NCBI RefSeq assembly: GCF_002939475.1
Contig: NZ_PKFQ01000001.1
Location: 992,001-1,056,000, forward strand
DNA: 64,000 nt
DNA from: Streptomyces cinnamoneus
GTDB lineage: Bacteria > Actinomycetota > Actinomycetes > Streptomycetales > Streptomycetaceae
Reading direction: 5' to 3'
Part shown: positions 8,583 through 15,243 of the stretch, in pieces
Position numbering within the stretch: the stretch's first letter is position 1
How the letters are laid out: each line of letters starts with the position of its first letter
The notes under the pieces: generated by a model
Databases searched by the model: none
Seen by the model: the letters and a program-made list of their open reading frames with translations, nothing else
Told to the model about the DNA's origin: nothing
Position numbers and translations under genes: made by a program

Positions 8583-8654
8583 CAGGCTCTATGCTCGACG
8601 TCACCTCCGCAGGTCCGGGAGGCACAGCACCCCTCGTGCAAAGGACGAGCGCCC

Positions 8655-9722
8655 ATGGCCGACACCGCCCCGCCCTCCGGCCCGGCCGGCACCCCCCGCA
8701 GCGGTCGTCCCCGCTACGGCGCCCGGCCCACCATGAAGGACGTCGCCTCGCGGGCCGGGGTGGGCCTCAAGACCGTCTCCCGCGTGGTGAACGGCGAGCC
8801 CGGGGTCACCCCGGACACCGAGCGCCGCGTGCAGGACGCCATCACCGCCCTGGGCTTCCGCCGCAACGACAGCGCGCGCATCCTGCGCAAGGGACGCACC
8901 GCCTCCATCGGCCTGATCCTGGAGGACCTCGCCGACCCCTTCTACGCCCCGCTCAACCGCGCCGTCGAGGAGGTCGCCCGCGACCACGGCGCGCTGCTCA
9001 TCAACGGCTCCAGCGCCGAGGACGCCGACCGCGAGCAGGAGCTGGCCCTCGCCTTCTGCGCCCGGCGGGTCGACGGCCTGATCGTCATCCCCGCGGGCCA
9101 CGACCACCGTTACCTGGAGCCCGAGATCGCGGCGGGCGTGGCCACGGTCTTCGTCGACCGCCCGGCCGGCCTGATAGACGCCGACGCGGTCCTCACGGAC
9201 AACTTCGGCGGCGCCCGGGAGGGCGTCGCCCACCTCGTCGCGCACGGCCACCGCCGCATCGGCTTCATCGGCGACCAGCCCCACATCCACACCGCCGCCG
9301 AGCGGTTGCGCGGCTACCGCGCCGCGATGGAGACGGCCGGCCTGCCCGTGGACGGCTCCTGGGTGTCGCCCGGCTCCACCGCGCCCGGGCGCGTACGGGC
9401 GGAGGCCGAGCGCATGCTCACCGGACCGGACCCGGTGACCGCGCTGTTCACCGGGAACAACCGGGTGACCGTCACGGCCGTCCGCGTCATCGCCGAACTG
9501 GGCCGGCCGGTGGCCCTCGTGGGCTTCGACGACTTCGAGCTCGCCGACCTGCTCTCCCCCGCCGTCACGGTCGTCGCCCAGGACCCCGCCCGCCTCGGGC
9601 GCACCGCGGCGCGGCTGCTCTTCCGGCGCCTGGAGGGCGTGGAGGGCGCCCCTCGACGTGTGGAGCTGCCGACCCGGCTCGTACCGCGCGGCTCCGGAGA
9701 GCTCCCTCCTCCGTCCGCCTGA
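8655..9722 (+). CDS. LacI family transcriptional regulator
   Basis: About 355 residues. A classic LacI HTH (TMKDVASRAGVGLKTVSRVVN, about residues 23-43) is followed by a hinge and a periplasmic-binding-protein-like sensor domain starting at SIGLILEDLADPFYAPL and containing GHRRIGFIGD. Acts as a dimeric sugar-responsive repressor. The start ATG 8655 has AAGGACGAG about 6 nt upstream; the longer open frame upstream is a shadow of the kinase gene. The palindrome at 8571-8582 is a likely binding site. The effector is unknown, probably a sugar given the divergent ROK kinase. Confidence 0.9.
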   Translation: MADTAPPSGPAGTPRSGRPRYGARPTMKDVASRAGVGLKTVSRVVNGEPGVTPDTERRVQDAITALGFRRNDSARILRKGRTASIGLILEDLADPFYAPLNRAVEEVARDHGALLINGSSAEDADREQELALAFCARRVDGLIVIPAGHDHRYLEPEIAAGVATVFVDRPAGLIDADAVLTDNFGGAREGVAHLVAHGHRRIGFIGDQPHIHTAAERLRGYRAAMETAGLPVDGSWVSPGSTAPGRVRAEAERMLTGPDPVTALFTGNNRVTVTAVRVIAELGRPVALVGFDDFELADLLSPAVTVVAQDPARLGRTAARLLFRRLEGVEGAPRRVELPTRLVPRGSGELPPPSA

Positions 9723-9964
9723 CCCGCACCGGGGCGTCCCGCCCCCCCGGAAACGCGCCCCGACGCTCGGACCGTTTCCTCCGCGGCAATCCCCTTTAAG
9801 GGCCAGGCAATTCCCTTCGCTGCGGAATTCCTCCACCGTTCACATGGCGATCACATGGCTGGTTCCGGCATGGTCGCCGTCGGACGAGCGGTCCACCACA
9901 CCCGGATCAAGCTAGCCCATTCCACTGATGATATCTACAAATCAATCAAAATCCCTAACTAGTC

Positions 9965-9983
9965 CCATATCTGGGCGATATGG
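9965..9983. promoter_or_regulatory. 19-bp interrupted palindrome
   Basis: CCATATC-TGGGC-GATATGG: perfect 7-bp arms around 5 bp, about 265 bp upstream of the precursor start. Candidate regulator site; no regulator gene lies inside the cluster. Confidence 0.5.
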
Positions 9984-10009
9984 ACAGCTCATGATGCTCA
10001 TGGACAACT
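9980..10009. repeat. Direct repeat spaced exactly 20 bp
   Basis: ATGGACAGCT (9980-9989) and ATGGACAACT (10000-10009) differ at one base and are 20 bp apart start to start, about two helical turns. The first copy overlaps the palindrome at 9965-9983. Such spacing suits tandem binding of an activator. Confidence 0.5.
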
Positions 10010-10219
10010 GAATGATATGGAATCTGGCCATCCTCTTGGCCGGATTGAACCATTCCACTACGAGTTGATCAGCGCGTTCCGTGATCTTGTTAACTGCGCC
10101 ACACCGCTGGTGGCCGGAACGGGACGTCAAAATCGGCCAGCGTGTTCGAACTGCGTGCTAGAACTCTCCTACAGCCGCTCCCTTGTACGGAATTCAGTGG
10201 AGTCCGGCCGGGGGAGCGG

Positions 10220-10233
10220 GAATTCATGAATTC
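10220..10233. promoter_or_regulatory. 14-bp perfect palindrome before precursor gene
   Basis: GAATTCATGAATTC is a perfect palindrome lying 16 bp before the precursor ATG. It contains the start codon of a 6-codon mini-ORF. A related GAATTC-AGTGGAG block occurs about 40 bp upstream. Confidence 0.45.
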
Positions 10234-10246
10234 TCAGTGGAGGTAA
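10226..10246 (+). CDS. Mini-ORF (MNSQWR) upstream of the precursor
   Basis: ATG at 10226 with GGGGAG at 10211-10216 as a ribosome binding site; six codons then TAA, which ends 2 bp before the precursor ATG. The precursor's own Shine-Dalgarno (AGTGGAGG) lies within the last codons. Could be a translational coupling leader or simply a consequence of the palindrome; expression is unproven. Confidence 0.25.
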   Translation: MNSQWR

Positions 10247-10248
10247 AG

Positions 10249-10401
10249 ATGGAGCAGGATTTCGATCTCGACGTCCGCGTGGCCGTGGCCCCGACCCAGG
10301 ACACGACGCAGGGCTTCGCGAGCATCGGCAGCACCTGCTGGTCCTGCAACAACGCTTCCTGCGGCTGCCCGATCACGATCGGCTACCCGACGGTCTGCTG
10401 A
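10249..10401 (+). CDS. lanA: Class I lanthipeptide precursor (FxLD-like leader)
   Basis: A 50-residue peptide. The leader contains FDLDVRV (residues 5-11), equivalent to the FxLD/FNLD box that LanB and LanC recognise in class I lanthipeptides. The C-terminal part is rich in Ser/Thr (S25, S28, T29, S32, S37, T43, T48) and has five cysteines (C30, C33, C38, C40, C50), so up to five (methyl)lanthionine rings are possible. The final residue is cysteine. The leader/core boundary is not obvious: there is no GG or PQ-type site, and cleavage near T20-G22 is only a guess. The start is set by GTGGAGG at 10237-10243; the longer frame from 10183 lacks such a site. Directly followed by hairpins and by lanC, lanB, exporter and oxygenase genes on the same strand. 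Confidence 0.85.
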   Translation: MEQDFDLDVRVAVAPTQDTTQGFASIGSTCWSCNNASCGCPITIGYPTVC

Positions 10402-10409
10402 TCGCCTGA

Positions 10410-10423
10410 CGGGCACGTGCCCG
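10410..10423. promoter_or_regulatory. 14-bp perfect palindrome after precursor
   Basis: CGGGCACGTGCCCG, 8 bp after the precursor stop codon. First of several consecutive symmetrical elements between lanA and lanC. Confidence 0.5.
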
Positions 10424-10430
10424 CAGTGGA

Positions 10431-10464
10431 GAAGCTCCCGGTGCCGGACGGCACCGGGAGCTTC
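10431..10464 (+). terminator. Strong hairpin between precursor and lanC
   Basis: A perfect 15-bp stem (GAAGCTCCCGGTGCC at 10431-10445, complement at 10450-10464) with a GGAC tetraloop, 29 bp after the precursor stop. No U-tract follows. Probably a partial terminator or an mRNA-stabilising element that keeps precursor transcripts more abundant than those of the modifying enzymes, as is common in RiPP operons. Confidence 0.75.
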
Positions 10465-10488
10465 CGGGAAGTCGGGGGCTTCCCGGAA
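10462..10488 (+). terminator. Second hairpin overlapping the first
   Basis: TTCCGGGAAG (10462-10471) pairs perfectly with CTTCCCGGAA (10479-10488) around a 7-nt G-rich loop. Its first three bases are the last three of the preceding 15-bp stem, so the two full stems compete. Two weaker stems follow (10490-10496 with 10512-10518; 10517-10520 with 10524-10527). Confidence 0.6.
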
Positions 10489-10564
10489 AACGGTGGACTG
10501 CCGGACTCGGCCCACCGTTCGAAGAACGATGCGGAGTGTTGTGGTGAATCGGGGGGAGTCCGAG

Positions 10565-11884
10565 GTGGCACTGCTGGAATTCGACGCGAGGGCCGCCGAA
10601 GTGGCCCGGGCCGTGGCCGGCCGGCTGGCGGCCTTCGCCGGTGCGGCGGTGGAGACGTCCGGCGACGGGTCCGCGGCGCACGGGTCGAGCCTGGCCGACG
10701 GCTACCCGGGGATCGCGCTGGCGCTGCTGCACGCCGGAAGGACGCTGGACGAGCCGCGACTCGTCGACGCGGCCCAGGCCCTGCTCCGCCGTTCCGCCCA
10801 GGCCACCGCCGAAGAGCCGCTGGCCGGCCCCGGTCTCTACGCCGGCACCGCGGGTTTCGCCTCCGTCCTGCTCGACTTCTCGGTGTACGACCGTCGCTAC
10901 CTCCCGTCCCTGCGCCGGATCGCCGACCGGCTCGGCGAACAGATCGCGGCCACGCCGCGGCTGGAGCCCGGGGCGGGCCTGCCGGTCTCCGACTTCGACG
11001 TCATCTCGGGCGCGGCCGGCCAGCTGGCCGCGGCGGTCCGGCTCAGCACCGCCCTGGACGCCTCACCCGGCGACCCGGTCCGCGTCGCGGCCGAGCGGCT
11101 GACGGAGTACCTCCTGCGGCTGACCGAGCCGGACGACCGGCGGCGGTTCGGCTGGTTCACGTCGCCCGACTACTACCCGGCCTATCCGGGATACGAGGAC
11201 CAGGCCCCGCACGGGATGTACAACCTGGGCTTCGCCCACGGCCTGCCGGGCGTCATCTCGGCGCTGTGCGCCGCGGCCGCCGCGGGGATCGGCGGCCCTG
11301 GCCCGGCGGAACGCCTCGCGCAGACCACGGCCTGGCTGGTCGAGAACCGGCTCAGGGACGAGGTGCCCGGCGCCGCCTGGCCGAACCTCCTCCGGGCCGA
11401 CGAGGAGACCGGCCTGCCCGTCGCCCCGCTCGGCCAGCACCCCGCGCGCGCCGCCTGGTGCTACGGCGCTCCGGGGATCGGCATCGCCCTGCTGAGCGCG
11501 TCCAAGGTGCTCGGGGACACCGCCCTTGAGGCGACCGCGGCCGGGGCCCTCCAGCGGGTGGTGGACTGGGCCCCGGACGAGCGGACCGTCTTCTCCCCCA
11601 ACCTCTGCCACGGCCACGCCGGACTGCTGGCGGTCTACCGGCGGGCCCACGCGGTCACGGGCTCGGCCTCCTTCCGGGCCATGGCCGAGGACTCGCTGTC
11701 CGCCGTTCTGTCGCTGGCGGACGAGGCCCGCCCCTACGTGGTGACGGACGAGCCCAGGCGTGGCGAGTTCGCCGACGACCCGGGACTGCTCAACGGCGCG
11801 GCCGGTGTCCTGCTCGCGCTCTGCGGGGCTCTCGCACCGCAGGCGGCGGAGTGGGACGAGCTCTTCTTCCTCACCCGGGCCTGA
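10565..11884 (+). CDS. lanC: Lanthionine synthetase C (LanC cyclase)
   Basis: About 439 residues of the LanC family, an alpha/alpha-toroid zinc enzyme that adds cysteine thiols to dehydrated Ser/Thr to form lanthionine rings. The catalytic set is intact: His in GFAHGLPG (H225), zinc ligands in WCYGAPG (C299) and CHGHAG (C348, H349), matching the NisC pattern. Repeated GxxG-type motifs (GYPGIALALL, GLYAGTAG, GLLNGAAG) mark the toroid layers. The start is uncertain: GTG 10565 has the best ribosome site (GGGGGGAG), while ATG 10529 and GTG 10541 are in frame upstream with weaker sites. Second gene of the cluster; its 3' end is part of a tandem 17-bp duplication. Confidence 0.9.
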   Translation: MALLEFDARAAEVARAVAGRLAAFAGAAVETSGDGSAAHGSSLADGYPGIALALLHAGRTLDEPRLVDAAQALLRRSAQATAEEPLAGPGLYAGTAGFASVLLDFSVYDRRYLPSLRRIADRLGEQIAATPRLEPGAGLPVSDFDVISGAAGQLAAAVRLSTALDASPGDPVRVAAERLTEYLLRLTEPDDRRRFGWFTSPDYYPAYPGYEDQAPHGMYNLGFAHGLPGVISALCAAAAAGIGGPGPAERLAQTTAWLVENRLRDEVPGAAWPNLLRADEETGLPVAPLGQHPARAAWCYGAPGIGIALLSASKVLGDTALEATAAGALQRVVDWAPDERTVFSPNLCHGHAGLLAVYRRAHAVTGSASFRAMAEDSLSAVLSLADEARPYVVTDEPRRGEFADDPGLLNGAAGVLLALCGALAPQAAEWDELFFLTRA

Positions 11885-11906
11885 CCCGAACCCGGGCCTG
11901 ACCCGA
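11873..11906. repeat. Tandem 17-bp direct repeat across the lanC stop
   Basis: ACCCGGGCCTGACCCGA occurs at 11873-11889 and again, immediately adjacent and identical, at 11890-11906. The first copy contains the lanC stop codon. Looks like a recent slippage duplication. Confidence 0.8.
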
Positions 11907-11939
11907 CCGGGACCGCGACGGACCGGAGGCGGACCCCGG

Positions 11940-11979
11940 ACCGCCGCACCCCGTACGCCCGCACCGCCGCACCCCGTAC
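11940..11979. repeat. 17-bp direct repeat in lanC-lanB gap
   Basis: ACCGCCGCACCCCGTAC at 11940-11956 and 11963-11979, identical, 23 bp apart start to start, ending 27 bp before the lanB region. Could be a slippage product or paired protein-binding sites. Confidence 0.7.
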
Positions 11980-12012
11980 AAGCGTCGCCCACAGCACAGC
12001 TAAGGAATGAGC

Positions 12013-15000
12013 GTGACCCGTCGGAACGCCGAGACCAGCGACCGGAAGTCCGGGAGAGACCGCACCTACGTCGCACGGGACTTCTTCCTGCTCCGCGCGC
12101 CGGCCCTGCCGACCCGGGGGATGACGGACCTGCTGGCCGCCGGGGCCAGGACCCCGGGCGCGGACCCGGCGGGGTGGGAGGCCCGCTATCTGCGCGGTCT
12201 GCTGGAGATGTGGGCGAGGCCCGGGGTCCGCTCGGCGATCTCGCTGGCGGCACCGGACCTGGCCCGCGCCGTGGAGGGCGTCGACGCGCTCTCGGCCCGG
12301 GACCGGCGCCGCGCGATGATGAGCCTCGGCCGGTACCTGAACCGGATGAGCATGCGGCCGACCCCGCTGAGCACGGTGGCGGGTGTGGCGGTGGGCGCCT
12401 TCCCGGGACCGGCCCCGGCCGCCCCGCCCGGCCGGCCCGACACCCCTGCCGGCACCCTGCTCGGCGTGCCGGCGATCGTCGACGCCGTGGCCAGGCCGGA
12501 CATGGGCTGGGTGCTGCACCTGTTCAAGTCGGTCATCGACGCCCCGCGGGCCCGGCCCGAACTGGAGCTCCGCACCAACGACCTGATCCACCGGAGCAGG
12601 GGCCGGGCCTGGCTGTCCACGGCCGACGCCTACGGCGAGGGGTCGCGACGCTCGGTCTCCGTCCGCTGGTCGCCGGCGGTCGGGCTGGTGCTGGAGTCGG
12701 CCCGTACGCCGAAGACCTTCGGCGCGTTGCGCGACGAGCTGACGCAGCGGTACCCGGCGGTCCCGCCGGAGAAGGTCACCGCGCTCCTGGACCAGCTGGT
12801 CGAGCTGGCCTTCCTGATCACCGCGCACCGCCCGGTCCTGCTGGAAGGGGCGGAACAACCGCCGCTGTCGGCCCGGTTGGCGACCGCCTGCGACGACGAG
12901 GCGGTCGCCGCGCTGGCATCCGTCGAGGACGCGGTGGCCGCGTTCAACGCCGCCGGCGACGTGGCCGCCCTGGAGGCGCTCCAGGAGGAGATCGCCCCGT
13001 CGGCACGGCAGGTGAGCGCCGACTACGGCGGGCCGCTGCTGCGGGTCGACGCCCGGCTGAACGTCCCCGCCCGGCCCGTCCTGCCGGCCGAGGTCCAGAC
13101 ACTGGCGGAGGACGCCGCTGGGATCCTGACCACCGTGGGCGACGTCTACCAGTACCCGTTGCGGCTCCGCGACTACGCGACGGCGTTCACCGAACGCTAC
13201 GGCGCGCAGGCCGAGGTCCCGGTCCTGGAGGTGCTCTCCGAGGAGACCGGACTGGGCCCGCCGGCCGGTTACCTGAACCCGCCGCGTTCCTTCGAGCTGC
13301 AGCCGACGACCACCAGCGACCGGAGCAGACAGGACCGGGACGCGGTCCTGCAGCGCTTCGCCGCCGACGCGATCAGCCGCGGCGGCCTGGAGGCGGTCCT
13401 CGACGAGCGGTGGACCGCCGAGCTGCGGCAGCACGACGACCGGCCGCTGAGGCCCGCGATCGACGTCCACCTCCAGCTGGCGCCGCCCACGGCACCGGGG
13501 TCGGGCTGGCACGGAGTGGTCACGGCGGTGGCGTACGGCGGCCGGACCTTCGCCCGGTTCCACGACGTGCTGGGCGAGGAGGGCCGCCGGGATCTCGCGG
13601 AGCTGGCCGCGGCGGAGGCCGCGCTGCTGCCCGGGGTGGCGGTGGTGGAGCTGACCTACCTGCCGGAGAAGGCCCGGGCCACGAACGTCGCGGTCCGGCC
13701 GGCGGTGCGCACGCTCGAACTGCCGCTCAACGTGGCGCCGGGGCGGCCCGCCCACCAGGTGATCGCGCTCGAGGACGTGGTCGTGGGCGTGCGCCAAGGA
13801 CGGCTGTACCTGCACAGCCCGGTCCTCGGCTGCGACCTGCACGTCACCCAGCACACCATGCTCAACCCGCTGATGGCGCCGAACGTCGGCCGCTTCCTTC
13901 TCGACGTCTCCTCGGCCGCCTTCCGCGACGTGTCGCCGTTCGACTGGGGCTCCCTGACGAACAGCATGCCGTTCCTGCCCCGGGTCGTCTGGCGCGACCT
14001 GGTGCTCAGACGCGCGCGCTGGCTGCTGAGCGCCTCCGGACTGCCGGCCAGCTGTACGGGATCGCCGGCGGCCTTCACCGCGGCCGTCACGGCCTGGCGC
14101 GCGCAGTGGAACGTGCCGCGCCACACCGTCCTCACCCAGGGCGACAACACGATCCTGCTCGACCTGGAGAGCGCCCCCTCACTGGAGGAACTGCGGCTGG
14201 CCGCCGCCCGGGACGCGGACTTCACGCTGCGGATCGAGGAGGCGCTGCCGGGACCCGAGGAGGGCTTCCTGCGGGACGAGGCCGGCGCCCCCTTCGCCGC
14301 GGAGGTCGTCGTGCCCGTGCTGCGCCGGCAGCCGGCGCCCGCGCCCCGGGCGGTGGCCGCCGCCCGGCGACCGGTCACCGACGCCGAGCGGCTGCGGCCG
14401 GTGGGCGGACCGTGGGTGTACGCCAAGCTGTACGTGGAGAACGACGCGCAGGACGCCCTCCTCGTCGAGGAGGTGACGGCGCTGACGCGCTCGCTGGCCG
14501 AACGGCGGCTCGCGGGCCACCCCTTCTACCTGCGGTACGGCGATCCCGCCCCGCACCTGCGGCTGCGCTTCCCGGCCGCGGACCCGGCGCGGGCCGCCGA
14601 GCTGCTGGGCGAGGTGGCGACGTGGGGCCACGGCCTGGTGGTCGGGGGCCGGATCGTGGACGTCTCCTTCGCCACGTACCGCCGCGAGGTCGAACGCTAC
14701 GGCGGGCCCGAGCTGATCGACGCGGCCGAGGAGCTGTTCCGCGCGGACAGCGCCGCGACCCTGGCCCTGCTGCGGCACCTCGCGGCGCCCGCACCGGCGG
14801 GTGAGGTCCCGCTGGACCGGGCCGCCCTCACCGTGCTCAGCCTCGAAGCCGTCGGCCGGTCCCTGGTCCCCGACTTCGCCGAACGGCACGACCTGGTGCG
14901 GTCCATGGCCGGTCCGCGGGCCGGCGGTGCGGAGTACCGGGCCGTCGCGCGCCGGCTCTGGCAGGGCCACACCGCCCCCGGCGCCGAGGCCGCGGTGCTC

Positions 15001-15243
15001 GGACAGGTGAGCGAGGCCTGGCGGGACGCCGGGGCCGGGTACGCCGCCCGGGTCGCCGAGCTCGCGGCGGCCGGCGCCCTCTGGTCGGACCGCGAGGACA
15101 TCCTGCGCAGTCTGTTCCACATGCACAGCAACCGGATGGGTCTGCGGCGCGAACAGGAGGATGCCGCGTACGGCATGTGGCGGCGGCTCCTCGACCGGGT
15201 CGCCGCGGCCGGGGACGCGCCGGCGGCGGGAGGGTCCCGGTGA
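12013..15243 (+). CDS. lanB: Full-length class I lanthipeptide dehydratase (LanB)
   Basis: About 1076 residues, the size of a complete LanB such as NisB. The N-terminal glutamylation domain begins near residue 20 and shows the family block YLNRMSMRPTPLSTVAGV (about residues 105-122). The C-terminal elimination domain (SpaB_C/'thiopeptide-type bacteriocin biosynthesis') begins at about residue 805 (WVYAKLYVENDAQDALLVEE) and contains FYLRYGDPAPHLRLRF. Both steps, glutamyl-tRNA-dependent esterification of Ser/Thr and glutamate elimination, are therefore encoded in one protein, unlike the split enzymes of thiopeptides. GTG 12013 lies 6 nt after AAGGA; ATG 12007 in the same frame abuts that sequence. 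The stop overlaps the next start (GTGA). Confidence 0.92.
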   Translation: MTRRNAETSDRKSGRDRTYVARDFFLLRAPALPTRGMTDLLAAGARTPGADPAGWEARYLRGLLEMWARPGVRSAISLAAPDLARAVEGVDALSARDRRRAMMSLGRYLNRMSMRPTPLSTVAGVAVGAFPGPAPAAPPGRPDTPAGTLLGVPAIVDAVARPDMGWVLHLFKSVIDAPRARPELELRTNDLIHRSRGRAWLSTADAYGEGSRRSVSVRWSPAVGLVLESARTPKTFGALRDELTQRYPAVPPEKVTALLDQLVELAFLITAHRPVLLEGAEQPPLSARLATACDDEAVAALASVEDAVAAFNAAGDVAALEALQEEIAPSARQVSADYGGPLLRVDARLNVPARPVLPAEVQTLAEDAAGILTTVGDVYQYPLRLRDYATAFTERYGAQAEVPVLEVLSEETGLGPPAGYLNPPRSFELQPTTTSDRSRQDRDAVLQRFAADAISRGGLEAVLDERWTAELRQHDDRPLRPAIDVHLQLAPPTAPGSGWHGVVTAVAYGGRTFARFHDVLGEEGRRDLAELAAAEAALLPGVAVVELTYLPEKARATNVAVRPAVRTLELPLNVAPGRPAHQVIALEDVVVGVRQGRLYLHSPVLGCDLHVTQHTMLNPLMAPNVGRFLLDVSSAAFRDVSPFDWGSLTNSMPFLPRVVWRDLVLRRARWLLSASGLPASCTGSPAAFTAAVTAWRAQWNVPRHTVLTQGDNTILLDLESAPSLEELRLAAARDADFTLRIEEALPGPEEGFLRDEAGAPFAAEVVVPVLRRQPAPAPRAVAAARRPVTDAERLRPVGGPWVYAKLYVENDAQDALLVEEVTALTRSLAERRLAGHPFYLRYGDPAPHLRLRFPAADPARAAELLGEVATWGHGLVVGGRIVDVSFATYRREVERYGGPELIDAAEELFRADSAATLALLRHLAAPAPAGEVPLDRAALTVLSLEAVGRSLVPDFAERHDLVRSMAGPRAGGAEYRAVARRLWQGHTAPGAEAAVLGQVSEAWRDAGAGYAARVAELAAAGALWSDREDILRSLFHMHSNRMGLRREQEDAAYGMWRRLLDRVAAAGDAPAAGGSR

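Larger units (their letters stand above)
9723..10225. other. AT-rich control region upstream of the lanthipeptide cluster
   Basis: About 500 bp with no recognised gene. From about 9905 to 10200 it is visibly richer in A+T than its surroundings. It holds a 19-bp palindrome (9965-9983), phased direct repeats (9980-10009) and probably the promoter of the precursor gene. I could not assign a confident -35/-10 pair. Confidence 0.6.

Noticed and set aside
11734..14124. 796-residue open frame opposite lanC/lanB
   Set aside because: Antisense shadow; no recognisable domain, while lanB has intact motifs.
11760..14804. 1014-residue open frame overlapping lanB on the same strand
   Set aside because: Arg/Pro/Gly-rich frame-shifted shadow of lanB.
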